Part shown: piece by piece, positions 54,771 to 64,000 of the stretch | Numbering within the stretch: the stretch's first letter is position 1 | Layout: each line of letters begins with the position of its first letter | NCBI GenBank assembly: GCA_037039925.1 | Contig: JAXRKP010000669.1 | Span: 69,501 to 133,500 of the forward strand | Origin: Doris montereyensis | Lineage: Eukaryota > Mollusca > Gastropoda > Nudibranchia > Dorididae | Length of the DNA stretch: 64,000 nt | Reading direction: 5' to 3' | The notes under the pieces: model-generated | Database searches by the model: none | Told to the model about the DNA's origin: nothing | Seen by the model: only the letters and a program-made list of their open reading frames with translations | Position numbers and translations under genes: made by a program

Positions 54771-55065
54771 ACAGGTCTTTCCTTGATGTCGTAAGTTGCA
54801 CAAAATTGCCTGGCATTTTTAATTGACCGGGCACGCATCGTGATCAAGTTTGGGACGAGGTGTTAACACTTTATTGTTCTCTCGTCTTGCATTGGCCGTA
54901 TCCGTTGCGCTTTTGGATCTTCGTGACGAGCAGATGGTGAACCCGCCTGCATCGCTCACCCAAGGCCGTCTATATAGACAGCCTTGGCTCACCCCATAAC
55001 TAGTTATCTCTATTTATCGCATTTCAAATAGATGTAAAGTTGATGACTCTTCTTAAACAAATGAT
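54771..55065 (+). repeat. Sequence related to the interior of element T1 (1195-1480)
   Basis: Shared in order: TTGATGTCGTAAGT, GCCTGGCATTTTTAA (T1: ACCTGGCGTCTTTAGA), TGGCCGTATCC, TCTTCGTG, GCTCAC, and AACAAATGATCT (T1: AACAAACGATCT) before GAATCTTT. Confidence 0.7.
54960..54987. mobile_element. 28-bp palindromic mini-insertion with 5-bp target duplication
   Basis: CCAAGGCCGTCTAT/ATAGACAGCCTTGG, one mismatch between arms and no loop. Flanked by CTCAC on both sides. The related locus inside T1 (about 1375-1385) reads GCTCACCACC without the insertion. Confidence 0.8.
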
Positions 55066-55083
55066 CTTGTTATGAATCTTTCA

Positions 55084-55567
<484 letters not shown>

Positions 55568-56532
55568 AGATAGAAAGGGAATATGGGATACGGTCTTATA
55601 AAAAAAAAAAATACAGACACGGTTTTAATTAAATTAATTTTTTGAACATTTTATTGCTTGAAATATTTCAGTCTATCTACCATCTGTCGGTCAGTCTGTC
55701 TGCCACAGTCACTAACTCACACATGATGAATATGCGCAAGCACATACACACTCAAATAACAGTAAGTTTAATACATTTTTACATTGCAATAGTAGTGAAA
55801 CTTTTTGTTCTTAAATAATTTTGATAAAAACACCCGGGTGTAAGTAAGTGTGAATCAGGCAAAAATCGATTAAACCAAAAATACAAGGAAACACAAAGAA
55901 TATAAGAAAATAAATAAATAAAAGTCAGACTAAAATAAATAAAAAAGAGAGACTAAAATAAAGAAAGAGAGAAAGAAAAAAAGGACTATACTCAAACATG
56001 AGAACCATCATTCAATAATAGTCTACCCATTGATGCTAGCCGACAGTCGCTTGAACATTAACAAAGTCAAACTTATCCAATCCTAGTTTTTTAATTTTCC
56101 ACAGGGTTAAAAGACAATGGTGGAGCATTTTTATTAATTTAACATGTTCATGTCTAATCACTGAAATTTCATGAAGATTACTTAATTTTCCTCAATAATA
56201 TAATAATTATATTCTGGACTTGTTCTAATTATAAGTTTGTAGAATTTTGGAGGTCTGAAAGCCTATTGTGCATATAGCTTGATTGATATCCCGCTTACAG
56301 CCACCAAAGCATGTCCTAATATTATAAATGCACCAGCCTCATTACACACACACACATACATACTTCCCAGTAAAAGCTGATCCTCATTTTCACTACCTGT
56401 TATGCATGAACACATGACTATATTGTATTTACATTGGAATTTACAGCATCAGGATTTACAAAACCGAGTAACCGGTATGTCAGTTAGAGAGGAAGAACAC
56501 AATGTAAATTAAGAGAAAGAAGTGATAATATC

Positions 56533-56645
56533 AACCAGACATGGTGATCTCAGGGGTGAGTATAGGGATAAAAATCAAGATGAAAGACAAACAAAAGAAT
56601 GAAAGGAAAGAGGAAGGACCTACCGGCACAATACCCGTTAAACGG
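56533..56645 (+). repeat. Dispersed repeat B copy
   Basis: CAACCAGACATGGTGATCTC, AGGGGTGAGTATAGGG, then AAAGGAAAGAGGAAGGACCT and ACCGGCACAATACCCG. Confidence 0.75.
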
Positions 56646-56774
56646 TGGGAAAGAAAAACATGCTTGAGATTACAATATACATACATATACATATATACAC
56701 CAAGAATCATAATATAATCAATATACAATGCTAAAACCCAAGGAAAAAGACCAAAATGTAGGCCCTGAAGAAAG

Positions 56775-56947
56775 TGAGACGAAGATATAAAAAAGACACA
56801 CTAAAGCAAAGAAATTAAGCCTTCACAGAAGTAAAAACAGAAAATGTCAGGACAGGGCAGCCTGGAGAAAGATCATTTCGTGTATCTAAACCCACACACA
56901 GGAAGGTAGAATGAAACAGATAAAGAAAGAAAGAAAGAAAGAAAGAA
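56775..56947 (+). pseudogene. LINE 3' end, sense copy with (AAAG)n tail
   Basis: GAAGATATAAAA, AAACAGAAAATGTCAGGACA, GGGCAGCCTGGAGAAAGATC and CAGGAAGGTAGAATG are the plus-strand counterpart of the minus-strand LINE ends at 57355-57500 and 62060-62225. The copy ends in GATAAAGAAAGAAAGAAAG. Confidence 0.75.
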
Positions 56948-57029
56948 TCATAGTAATATTACTTACAACATCAAACTTGCCCACTTTTGGCTATTATTAA
57001 CACTAGAGACAATATTGCCAAGACTCATC

Positions 57030-57325
57030 ACCAAATCAGCATGGCCTAGTGGTTAGGTTGCCGGCCATGGGATTGTGAGGTCCTTGGTTTTGAATACTAG
57101 CAGTGCAAGGTCTGATGTTGTGTACCTTTGGGAAAGACATTTAACACCCATTTTCCCCACTCAACCCAGGTGCAAATGGATATCAACAACTGGGGAGTCA
57201 AAACCTGCGACAGACTAGCGTCCTGTCCAGGGGTGATTATTATCACCTGTTTCTTCATACTATTACTAATAGAATAGAACTGGGATAAGCTCTGGCTCTT
57301 TGGGCTGTAGAAAGTGATTCCTAAA
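57030..57325 (+). mobile_element. tRNA-derived SINE family C
   Basis: Head GCATGGCCTAGTGGTTAGGT, TGCCGGCC (A-box) and GGTCCTTGGTTTTGAATACT (B-box). Body GGGAAAGACATTTAACACCC, TTTTCCCCACTCAACCCAGG, TGCAAATGGATATCAAC and GACTAGCGTCCTGTCCAGGG, a layout I recognise from molluscan SINEs. Confidence 0.85.
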
Positions 57326-57329
57326 AAAA

Positions 57330-57720
57330 TTAATCTTTATTTCAACATTGGTCTTTCTTTCTTTTTCAGTTCCCATTCTACCTTTTGTTGTATGGGTTTA
57401 GATGCCTAGATGATCTTTCTCCAGGGTGCATTTTCTGTTTCCTTCAAAAAATGTTAAATTTCTATTCTTTAATTCTTTTATATCTTCTTCCCACTTCCTC
57501 TGAGGTCTGCCTTTTGGTCTTTTACCTTGGGTTTTAGCACTGTATACTGATTCAGCTATTTTATTGTCATTCATTCTGTTTACATGCACAAACCATCTCA
57601 ATTGATTTATTTCTATCTTAGTTTTTACTCCATCTGCTTTGGTTTGATCTCTTATTGTTGTATTTCTGATTCTGTCTCTTTTAGTTTTCCCTACTACTCT
57701 TCTTAGATTTTCAACATTGG
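57330..57720 (-). pseudogene. LINE C-terminal fragment (non-LTR retrotransposon)
   Basis: The minus strand encodes NLRRVVGKTKRDRIRNTTIR, INQLRWFVHVNRMNDNKIAE and KTQGKRPKGRPQRKWEEDIK, the RLRWFGHV...GRP..RW..DI signature that follows the reverse-transcriptase domain in many LINEs. The upstream RT is absent here; the part that precedes it in such elements survives at 38570-39200. Confidence 0.88.
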
Positions 57721-57757
57721 TAATTAATAAAAAAAATACTGGTACCAGGATAATGCA

Positions 57758-57977
57758 CAGTAGTCGCTGGATAAAAGCACACTCTGCATAAACACATGCC
57801 TACATCTGCTGATCAAATTTTTACGCAATAATAAAAGTGTTCTCATAAACACACGCCTACATCTGCTGACCAAATTTTTACGCTTGGATAAAAGTGTTCT
57901 CATAAACACACGGTGTGTAAAAAGCACGCTTTTTCCTAAACGCCCAAAAGATCATCCGTTTTATCCAGCGACTACTG
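57758..57977. mobile_element. Tigger/pogo-like miniature element T3
   Basis: Ends CAGTAGTCGCTGGATAAAAG and, inverted, CAGTAGTCGCTGGATAAAAC, nearly perfect over 20 bases. Total 220 bp. The word ATAAACACA(T/C)GCCTACATCT recurs inside. The TA duplication is not preserved. Confidence 0.75.
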
Positions 57978-58122
57978 AAACTATTTGTGAAATGATACAG
58001 TTATGCCTACATCTATACATTAGAAACTCCGAAACGTAGGCGAATATAGTGACGGGCAGGAAGTACGCATGAGGTTGAAACAAAGGCAAGAAATTTAACA
58101 AAACGTATGAATATAATATTTA

Positions 58123-58649
58123 CAGTGCAATCCCCCGATAACGACATCTCCAGGATGCCTTTGCAAATCCCTAAATAATGACAATCCCGATAACGACACT
58201 GCACATGTGGATCCCTGGTCCTGTTTTTTTTTTGCTATATATCATTAGTAAAAAAACCTCCGAATAGCGACGTGAAACCTCCCAATAACGACATAAGTCT
58301 AGCCGTAAACACTACATTTGACATGAAAATTTGATCAATATTGACAAAATTGAGACATATTCTTAGCAATGAAAACACTTCTTTTTCAGCCAATGACAAC
58401 GTGTGAGATTATTTCTCCATCTCTGAGGGTACCAAGGCCGTGACAACCAGCTAGTAAACCCATCTGCTGGCTCTACCAACCCCACCCCCAACACACCGGC
58501 CCTTTTCAGGGCCCCACCACATCTTCCCAATTGACTAGCCTCACTCGTAATCCCCCTTTCGCCGCCATTTTGAAAAATTCTGAATAACGACATCCCCCGA
58601 TAATCATGATTGTTCGGTCCCGAGCGATGTCGTTATCGGGATTGCACTG
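58123..58649. mobile_element. Tigger/pogo-like element T4 with TA target duplication
   Basis: TA|CAGTGCAATCCCCCGATAAC at the left; inverted TA|CAGTGCAATCCCGATAACGA at the right. The word CC(C/G)ATAACGACA recurs at about 58137, 58192, 58262, 58282, 58583 and 58630. Non-autonomous; a 76-codon minus-strand frame inside is not recognised. Confidence 0.82.
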
Positions 58650-59067
58650 TATATATTAATAACACACTTAACAAAATGTTTGTCTTGATCGTATCTAGCC
58701 GTAAGTAAAAAATTACAGACCTATGTAAAGTGTTATTGCTAGTGATGGTAACTGAAAGAAAACTTAAGAGCAGTTTTGTACTGTAGAGAATGTTGTAATC
58801 TTTGCTCTTTTACTTCATCAACTGTTATTTTTCAATGAGGACAAAGTGCCATCTTACATGTGTTGTGTTTTTATATTTAAACTCACAACAGCCCCTAAGA
58901 AAACATTCAACTCTAAAACAAGGCAAACCCCCCCCCCCCCCCTTCCCACCTCAATATTATTTTTTTAAAATCTCCCACATAGAAGAATCCCAAGAACACC
59001 AACAGAATGAATGAAAGCACATGTTATAAACACTGTTGGCTTGAACTGAATATAAAAAGATCTGTTT

Positions 59068-59530
59068 GCTTCATTGAAATTTACCCCATCCATCATATGC
59101 AGTGATCTCATGGATAATTAATAGGGAACAGCAAGATGAAGGAGAATCCTGTTCACCATATGCAGTGATCTCAGGGTTAATTAATACTAATAGGGAACAG
59201 CAAGATGAAGGAAAATCCTGTTCACCATATGCAATGATCTCAGGGTTAATTAATACTAATAGGAAACAACAAGATGAAGGAAAATCCTGTTTACCATATG
59301 TAGTGATCTCATGGTCAATTAATAGGAATAGCAAGATGAAGGAGAATCCTGTTCACCATATGCAGTGATCTCAGGGTTAATTATGAGGAAACAGCAAGAT
59401 GAAGGAGAATCCTGTTCACTATATGCAGTGATCTCAGGGTTAATTATGAGGAAACAGTAAGATGAAGGAGAGTCCTGTTCACTATATGCAGTGACCTCAT
59501 GGTTAATTGAAATAGAAACAGCAAGAAAGA
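59068..59530 (+). repeat. Tandem array of dispersed repeat B (about 7 copies)
   Basis: Unit: CAAGATGAAGGAGAATCCTG, TTCACCATATGCAGTGATCT, CAGGGTTAATTAATAGGAAC. A full-length-like first unit (TTCATTGAAATTTACCCCAT) is followed by 5'-truncated units of about 60-70 bp. Confidence 0.88.
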
Positions 59531-59965
59531 CAAGTAGGAGTTGAAACAGCAAGATTCAGTTATATGAAGAGAAGAAACAGCAAGTTGAAGAAATAAAGTT
59601 AAGGAACAGCAAGATGAAGGAGAAGGAGAATCCTGTTCATGAAGGAAGTAGAGGAGTTGAAGAAAGAAACAGCAAGATGAAGAGAAGTAGCAGTGGTCAG
59701 CAAGATGAAGGGTTAATTAATAAAGGAACAGCAAGATGAAGGAGAGTCCTGTTCACCAAACAACAAGATGAAGAGAAGTAGAGGAGTTGATCTCATGGTT
59801 AATTAATGAACTAAAGGGAACAGCAAGATGAAGAGAAGTAGTGATTGAATTAAAGAAACAGCAAGATGAAGGAGAATCCTGTTCAGCCATAAACAGTGAG
59901 AGGAGTTGAAGAAGGAAACAGCAAGATGAAGGAGAAATAAAAGAGTGAAAAATGAAAGAGAGCAG
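59530..59965 (+). repeat. Degenerate continuation of the repeat B array
   Basis: AACAGCAAGATGAAG, GGAGAATCCTGTTCA and TAGAGGAGTTGAAGAA fragments shuffled without a fixed period. Confidence 0.75.
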
Positions 59966-59967
59966 TA

Positions 59968-59995
59968 AGTAGTAGTAGTAGTGTTAGTAGTAATA

Positions 59996-60050
<55 letters not shown>
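59968..60050. repeat. (AGT)n microsatellite
   Basis: About 25 AGT triplets with a few interruptions, followed by GAAGAAGAAGAAG. Confidence 0.96.
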
Positions 60051-60052
<2 letters not shown>

Positions 60053-60069
60053 AGAAGAAGAAGAAGAAG

Positions 60070-60980
60070 GAAAAAAAAAAGATAAACTATAAACACGGGT
60101 AAAAACTTTAGGCATTTTAAGTGTTCACAAGTGATCCTCAATAACTTTATTTTAAAATTCATGTAAAAACATAATACAAGAATTTTCAAAGAGACTAAGC
60201 CCTAAAACAGACTGCGCTCATACAACTTTTCACCCCATATCAAAAGCACACAAATATCACTCAAGTGCCATGAACACATTTTTTTTGTAGTTAAAACAAA
60301 ACACCAGGTCCTTTCCGGAGACCAATCGAGACAGCCAGGAATGCTAGCCTATACGTATTGCAGGTGTCTCCGTCAATCTGTTTCACTCTCTTTCTCTCTC
60401 ATCTCTCTCCTCCCCCCCCATCTCCCCCCAAACCCTCTCTCTGTTTTCTCTCTCTGGTTGAAATGTGATGTCACAATTACACACTCAGAGGTTTCAGCTT
60501 ATGCAAACCTGTCTCTGTAAGCAAAATGCATGTACATTAATCGGACAAACTGTCTAATCAAACATATTTTTTACAGTAATGGACAGTGTCCAATAAACAG
60601 CGGTAGACTGTACATACATACACTTTTTTCCACTTGTAATAAAACCAGACATAATTTCAGACACAATAATATCATTTTATACAATTTTGTAAAATAGGTA
60701 CATAACAATATATACATGTATATACATAAATATAATGCTCAACACAATATAATGCTAGTGATCTATATATATATATATAATACTTACACAACATTTTGAT
60801 TTAAGTACGCTTACTATTACTACATTTTCTGTTCACAAACAATTAATTATAATTGTTGTGTTTATATATGAACATTGCTCGGCTGTATTTTGCCTTTCAC
60901 GCAAGCTTTGGTTTAACTAAGGATTGCAAGCAACAATTACTACTAGTGGATGTTTATTGAAGAGCGGTGAAAATATATTG
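60070..60980. other. No gene recognised
   Basis: AT-rich, with a CT/CCCC-rich stretch at 60395-60460 and a (TA) run near 60765. No bounded element or exon seen. Confidence 0.55.
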
Positions 60981-61828
60981 CAGGTGTGTCGCCTAAGAGT
61001 AAGAACCCGCTGCCTGAGAACCCGGTCCGCCTAAGAGCTTGTTAATTCCGTGCGACAGAATTTTTCTTATATAAAACTACCCCCTTAAGACCCCACTATT
61101 AAAACCCAGTCCGCCTTAAAACCCGTTCTGATCGTGAGCTGAGTCATGGAAAAAATCCACTCAATTTAATGCTAATAACCTTTGATATGTTGTAAGAAAA
61201 TCATAAAAGGTGGGTGGGAAGTCTAATGCATTGGTCCAGACACCAGTAGGTGTAATAAACACGTCACACGGGTGTGTCAGACTATGATGAATGATAGACA
61301 CGAGGAAGGCTAACTACCCACTCTGTCCATCTTTCGTGGCCACCAAGTCCTCTTATTGTTATGAGTTTTCTCACGCCTGTCTTGCATTTGTGATCAACTT
61401 TACTCTTTTCTGATTGGCTGAAAAATGAATGACCAATCACATGGTGTTTTCAACATGTACAGAAGTGATTGTACAATTCGCTCCATTGTTTTGTTTAGTC
61501 TTAAACTTTCATTCATTTGCTCAGCTCGCTGGAGGCTCAACCTATCTACCTGCAAAGACTGCATATTTTTCAAACATCCTTTCAAGCACAGCTTCAGACC
61601 ATCATTATGCCTACACAAGGCAATTCTATTGATAACATTAACAAACAGAAACTGTTTATCTATTGGGGTCTAGTCAAAATTTTATGATTATGGGGAATAG
61701 CCAATACAAAATATATGAATATTGAAGTAAAAATACAAGATATGTTGGAGTTCACCTTAAAACCCGGTCTGCCTAAGAACCCACTGGTTTTGTCTCCTAA
61801 GGACAGAGTTCTTAGGCGGACACCACTG
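60981..61828. mobile_element. Tigger/pogo-like element T5
   Basis: Right end on the reverse strand TA|CAGTGGTGTCCGCCTAAGAA; left end CAGGTGTGTCGCCTAAGAGT. The word GCCTAAGA(A/G), followed by ACCCGG, recurs at 61000-61040 and 61760-61785. Internal short frames are not transposase. Confidence 0.7.
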
Positions 61829-62059
61829 TATATGACTTCATTTTGGCGTAGTGTCTTAAATGTGATAAGTAACAAATAGAGATACCATTATTATTATCAT
61901 CTGTTGTTCCATGAAAGTATTGAAAACCTATTCTCTTTGATTATCTTTGCTCTGTGCTGTGCTTTCTGAAGTAGAGCATTTACATTTATATATAAATGTT
62001 TGTGTCTGCCAGTGTGGGTGTGTTAACTGTGCTTATTTTTTGTAGCCAAGTCCATTTAA

Positions 62060-62225
62060 ATGCTTTCTCTTTCTTTATCAGTTACCATTCTTCCCTCCGG
62101 TTTGACGGTTAAGACGCCAAAATGATATTTCTCCAGGCTGCCCTGTCCCAGTCTAGCATTTTCTGTTTCCTTCTGTGAAAGTTTTAATGCGTCCTTTATA
62201 TCTTCTTCACATTTAAATGCTAACT
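62060..62225 (-). pseudogene. LINE 3' end fragment
   Basis: The minus strand reads CEEDIKDALKLSQKETENAR then GQGSLEKYHFGVLTVKPEGR, aligned with the DIKELKNRN...EGNRKCTLEKDHLGI end of the 57398 copy. It matches the 56775 copy in nucleotide sequence (CAGGCTGCCCTGTCC). Confidence 0.75.
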
Positions 62226-62362
62226 TGATGAAATCGAGCATTGGAAAAGGAAATAAATAAAAACAAAAACAAAACATGGACAATGACATAATGGACTTGC
62301 CACCAAAGTGCAAAATATTTTTTCGTTGGCTATTTTCTCTGATTTTAATATCCAAGTTTGTC

Positions 62363-62495
62363 TCATCGCAATTTACCCCATCTACCATATGCAGAGATTG
62401 AAAGAAGAGGAAACAGCTAGATGAAAGAAAAATATGTGATAGAGTGAAAAAAAAAAGTAGGAGCAGAACCTACCAGTAACACCCGCCAACCGCCC
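62363..62495 (+). repeat. Dispersed repeat B copy
   Basis: TCATCGCAATTTACCCCATC, TACCATATGCAGAGATTGAA, AGAGGAAACAGCTAGATGAA and AACACCCGCCAACCGCCCA. Confidence 0.8.
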
Positions 62496-62891
62496 ACTTT
62501 TTCCAGGTAACCACCCAATGTTCCATGACTGTTGAGCCCCAGATCAACAAACAAAAAGTTGCTACATCAGTTTCTGGGAATGAAATATATATATATATTT
62601 CTAAAATGACACAAGATTTAGACAAATCGATATCTCGAGGTCTCTTCCACTCTCAAAAGCCTCACAACCTCAAAATAAGAAAGCTAAGTGCAACTATTTC
62701 ATTCAGCAAAACCTCTCTTGATCTTCCATCGACTGTCTTGATATAATAACGATTGTCTCCTATATCTTCTACACCTGGACAGAATCGTAGATTACCACAT
62801 TTCCCCTATCATAGCTTCCAAGCCTGTGGTGTACATCCAATTGTAGCCTACTAAAGAAACATGACTTCTACTACTACTAGCAGGGTTTGGC

Positions 62892-63166
62892 CTAGAAATC
62901 CCACATGCACTTGGCTTTCGCAGTAGCAACGAAGGTAAAAGACAGACATCGTTTGCAAGTCTTGATGCCACACCTGTAGCTGACCATTCTCCCGCTGGTG
63001 TCTGTGCCATGACAGTACTTGAGGCCACACGGATACCATCCGATGCACGTCTGCAGCTGACACGTACACGGCTTGCTGACATCCCCTGTTTCCGGACATT
63101 TCGAGTATTTGCTTGGCTTCAGTTCAGATGCCGGGTATATCAGTGTCATGTAATCTTTTGCCAAAG
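62892..63166 (-). CDS. OAF: Terminal coding exon of an out-at-first (OAF) orthologue; 5' exons outside window
   Basis: OAF is a secreted cysteine-rich protein (Drosophila oaf, vertebrate OAF). The exon starts after a long polypyrimidine tract and AG, in phase 1, and ends at TAG. It encodes ALAKDYMTLIYPASELKPS, then ETGDVSKPCTCQ, IGWYPCGLKYCHG, YRCGIKTCKRCLSF and KCMWDF. Human OAF has DRGKPCVCH, LAWYPCMLKYCH, YKCGIRSC and LCLWDE in the same order. Ten cysteines are visible, most at conserved positions. The exon corresponds to the C-terminal third of the protein. Reading on past the acceptor gives a hydrophobic Met-started stretch that mimics a signal peptide but is intron. Upstream exons must lie beyond base 64000. 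Confidence 0.9.
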
Positions 63167-64000
63167 CTGAAGAAAAAGAAAAAAAGAACAACAAAGCAGA
63201 TGACACTCGCAAATAACTACAATGCTGGACCATGGTAACTTATTATTGTTTCTTATGTGGAGTCAGAGCGACATATACGCATAATATAATAAAATGATGA
63301 GAAAATTACATTTTTTTACTTTCTTTTTCTAAAAAATTATTCTTATCATTCATTTATGTCCATCACATTGAATATCTTGTGCAAAAAATAAAAATGCAAA
63401 TGAAAGGATACAACAATTAATTTAAAGATTACTTGATGAAATTTACAGTATAACAAACTGTGCATTCTCAAATCAAAATGAATTTGAAAAATTTAAAAGG
63501 CTAAGTACATGCATAATTCCACCATGTATTCATGAACCCTAGCAGACTAAACAAATGTCATAAAAATGCTTTCAAACCAATCCCATTTCAAAGGAAATAG
63601 TTTTTCTATAAAATTCCTCCACACACCTGATTTTTTAGACCTATTTTCCTAATTTCTAAATGCCCAGAGGCAAATATTCATCAACGGAAAGCTTTGCTTT
63701 TGAATTCAATTCAAAGTTAAAAGTAGCTTAACTCTGTGATCTAAAGGCAGCTCAACAAAAACAGCCATGTAGTGCAAGAGAAATGGGCAGCTTTTTCTTA
63801 AAACCTATTTCAACAAAGGTCGCCTTCTTCTTAAATCAGCTAGCATATCATGTCGTCACATTATCAAAATTATATAATATAAACGAAACCAAGCAGGATA
63901 TTATAAACCCAACCCCCCCCAACATTTGAGGAACAGAGACCCATTATCGGTTGTTTCCCCATCATAAAATTTCATTATTATTACGGTAGATCATAATTGT
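63167..64000 (-). other. Intron of the OAF orthologue (partial)
   Basis: AT-rich sequence upstream of the OAF exon acceptor. I found no further OAF exon here; the intron runs off the right edge. Confidence 0.6.

Noticed and set aside
58363..58593. 76-codon minus-strand frame inside element T4
   Set aside because: No transposase or other domain recognised; it lies within a short non-autonomous element.
63167..63233. Met-started signal-peptide-like N-terminus for the OAF exon (LLFFFSFSSALA)
   Set aside because: The hydrophobic stretch is the polypyrimidine tract and AG acceptor of an intron; OAF proteins have a long N-terminal part before this domain.

Overview
The window looks like a repeat-rich metazoan genome, most probably a gastropod mollusc. 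The evidence is two animal genes split by GT-AG introns, very long (GA)n/(CT)n tracts, minisatellite arrays, tRNA-derived SINEs with the A-box, B-box and body seen in molluscan SINEs, LINE fragments and many cut-and-paste DNA transposon remnants. There is no operon structure or other prokaryotic feature. The taxon is an inference from repeat content and protein similarity.

Layout. (1) 1-9308: no gene recognised; remnants of DNA transposons, dispersed repeats, a ~70-bp minisatellite and microsatellites. (2) 9309-37247, minus strand: one complete gene, the orthologue of TRPC4AP (TRUSS). I could trace 22 coding exons from a start codon with an upstream in-frame stop to the terminal stop, adding up to about 788 residues against 797 in human. 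Its introns carry a 41-bp hairpin-forming satellite (intron 21), six SINEs in sense orientation, antisense copies of a second dispersed repeat, two elements with CAGACC ends, and a 37-38-bp satellite. (3) 37248-41520: promoter-like sequence, trinucleotide tracts, LINE and SINE pieces. (4) 41520-54600: about 13 kb of tandem repeat. A ~700-bp (CT)n tract and a (TA)n tract are followed by a 45-bp satellite that becomes a 46-bp satellite, broken by two insertions. (5) 54535-62891: palindromic mini-insertions, a GA/GATA/CAGA tract, LINE 3' ends, SINEs, Tigger/pogo-like elements and a tandem array of the dispersed repeat. (6) 62892-63166, minus strand: the terminal coding exon of an out-at-first (OAF) orthologue whose 5' exons lie beyond the right edge.

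The two genes are not functionally linked. TRPC4AP is an intracellular substrate receptor of a CUL4-DDB1 ubiquitin ligase and a TNF-receptor/TRPC-channel scaffold; OAF is a secreted cysteine-rich protein. The most interesting observations are: tiny perfect or near-perfect palindromes (28 and 40 bp) inserted with 5-bp target duplications and with empty sites visible in the same window; a set of Tigger/pogo-like elements, each carrying its own repeated subterminal word; an unusual pattern of one-base discrepancies in TRPC4AP, best explained by homopolymer errors in the assembly; a triplicated splice acceptor; a decayed exon duplication; and higher-order organisation in the satellites.
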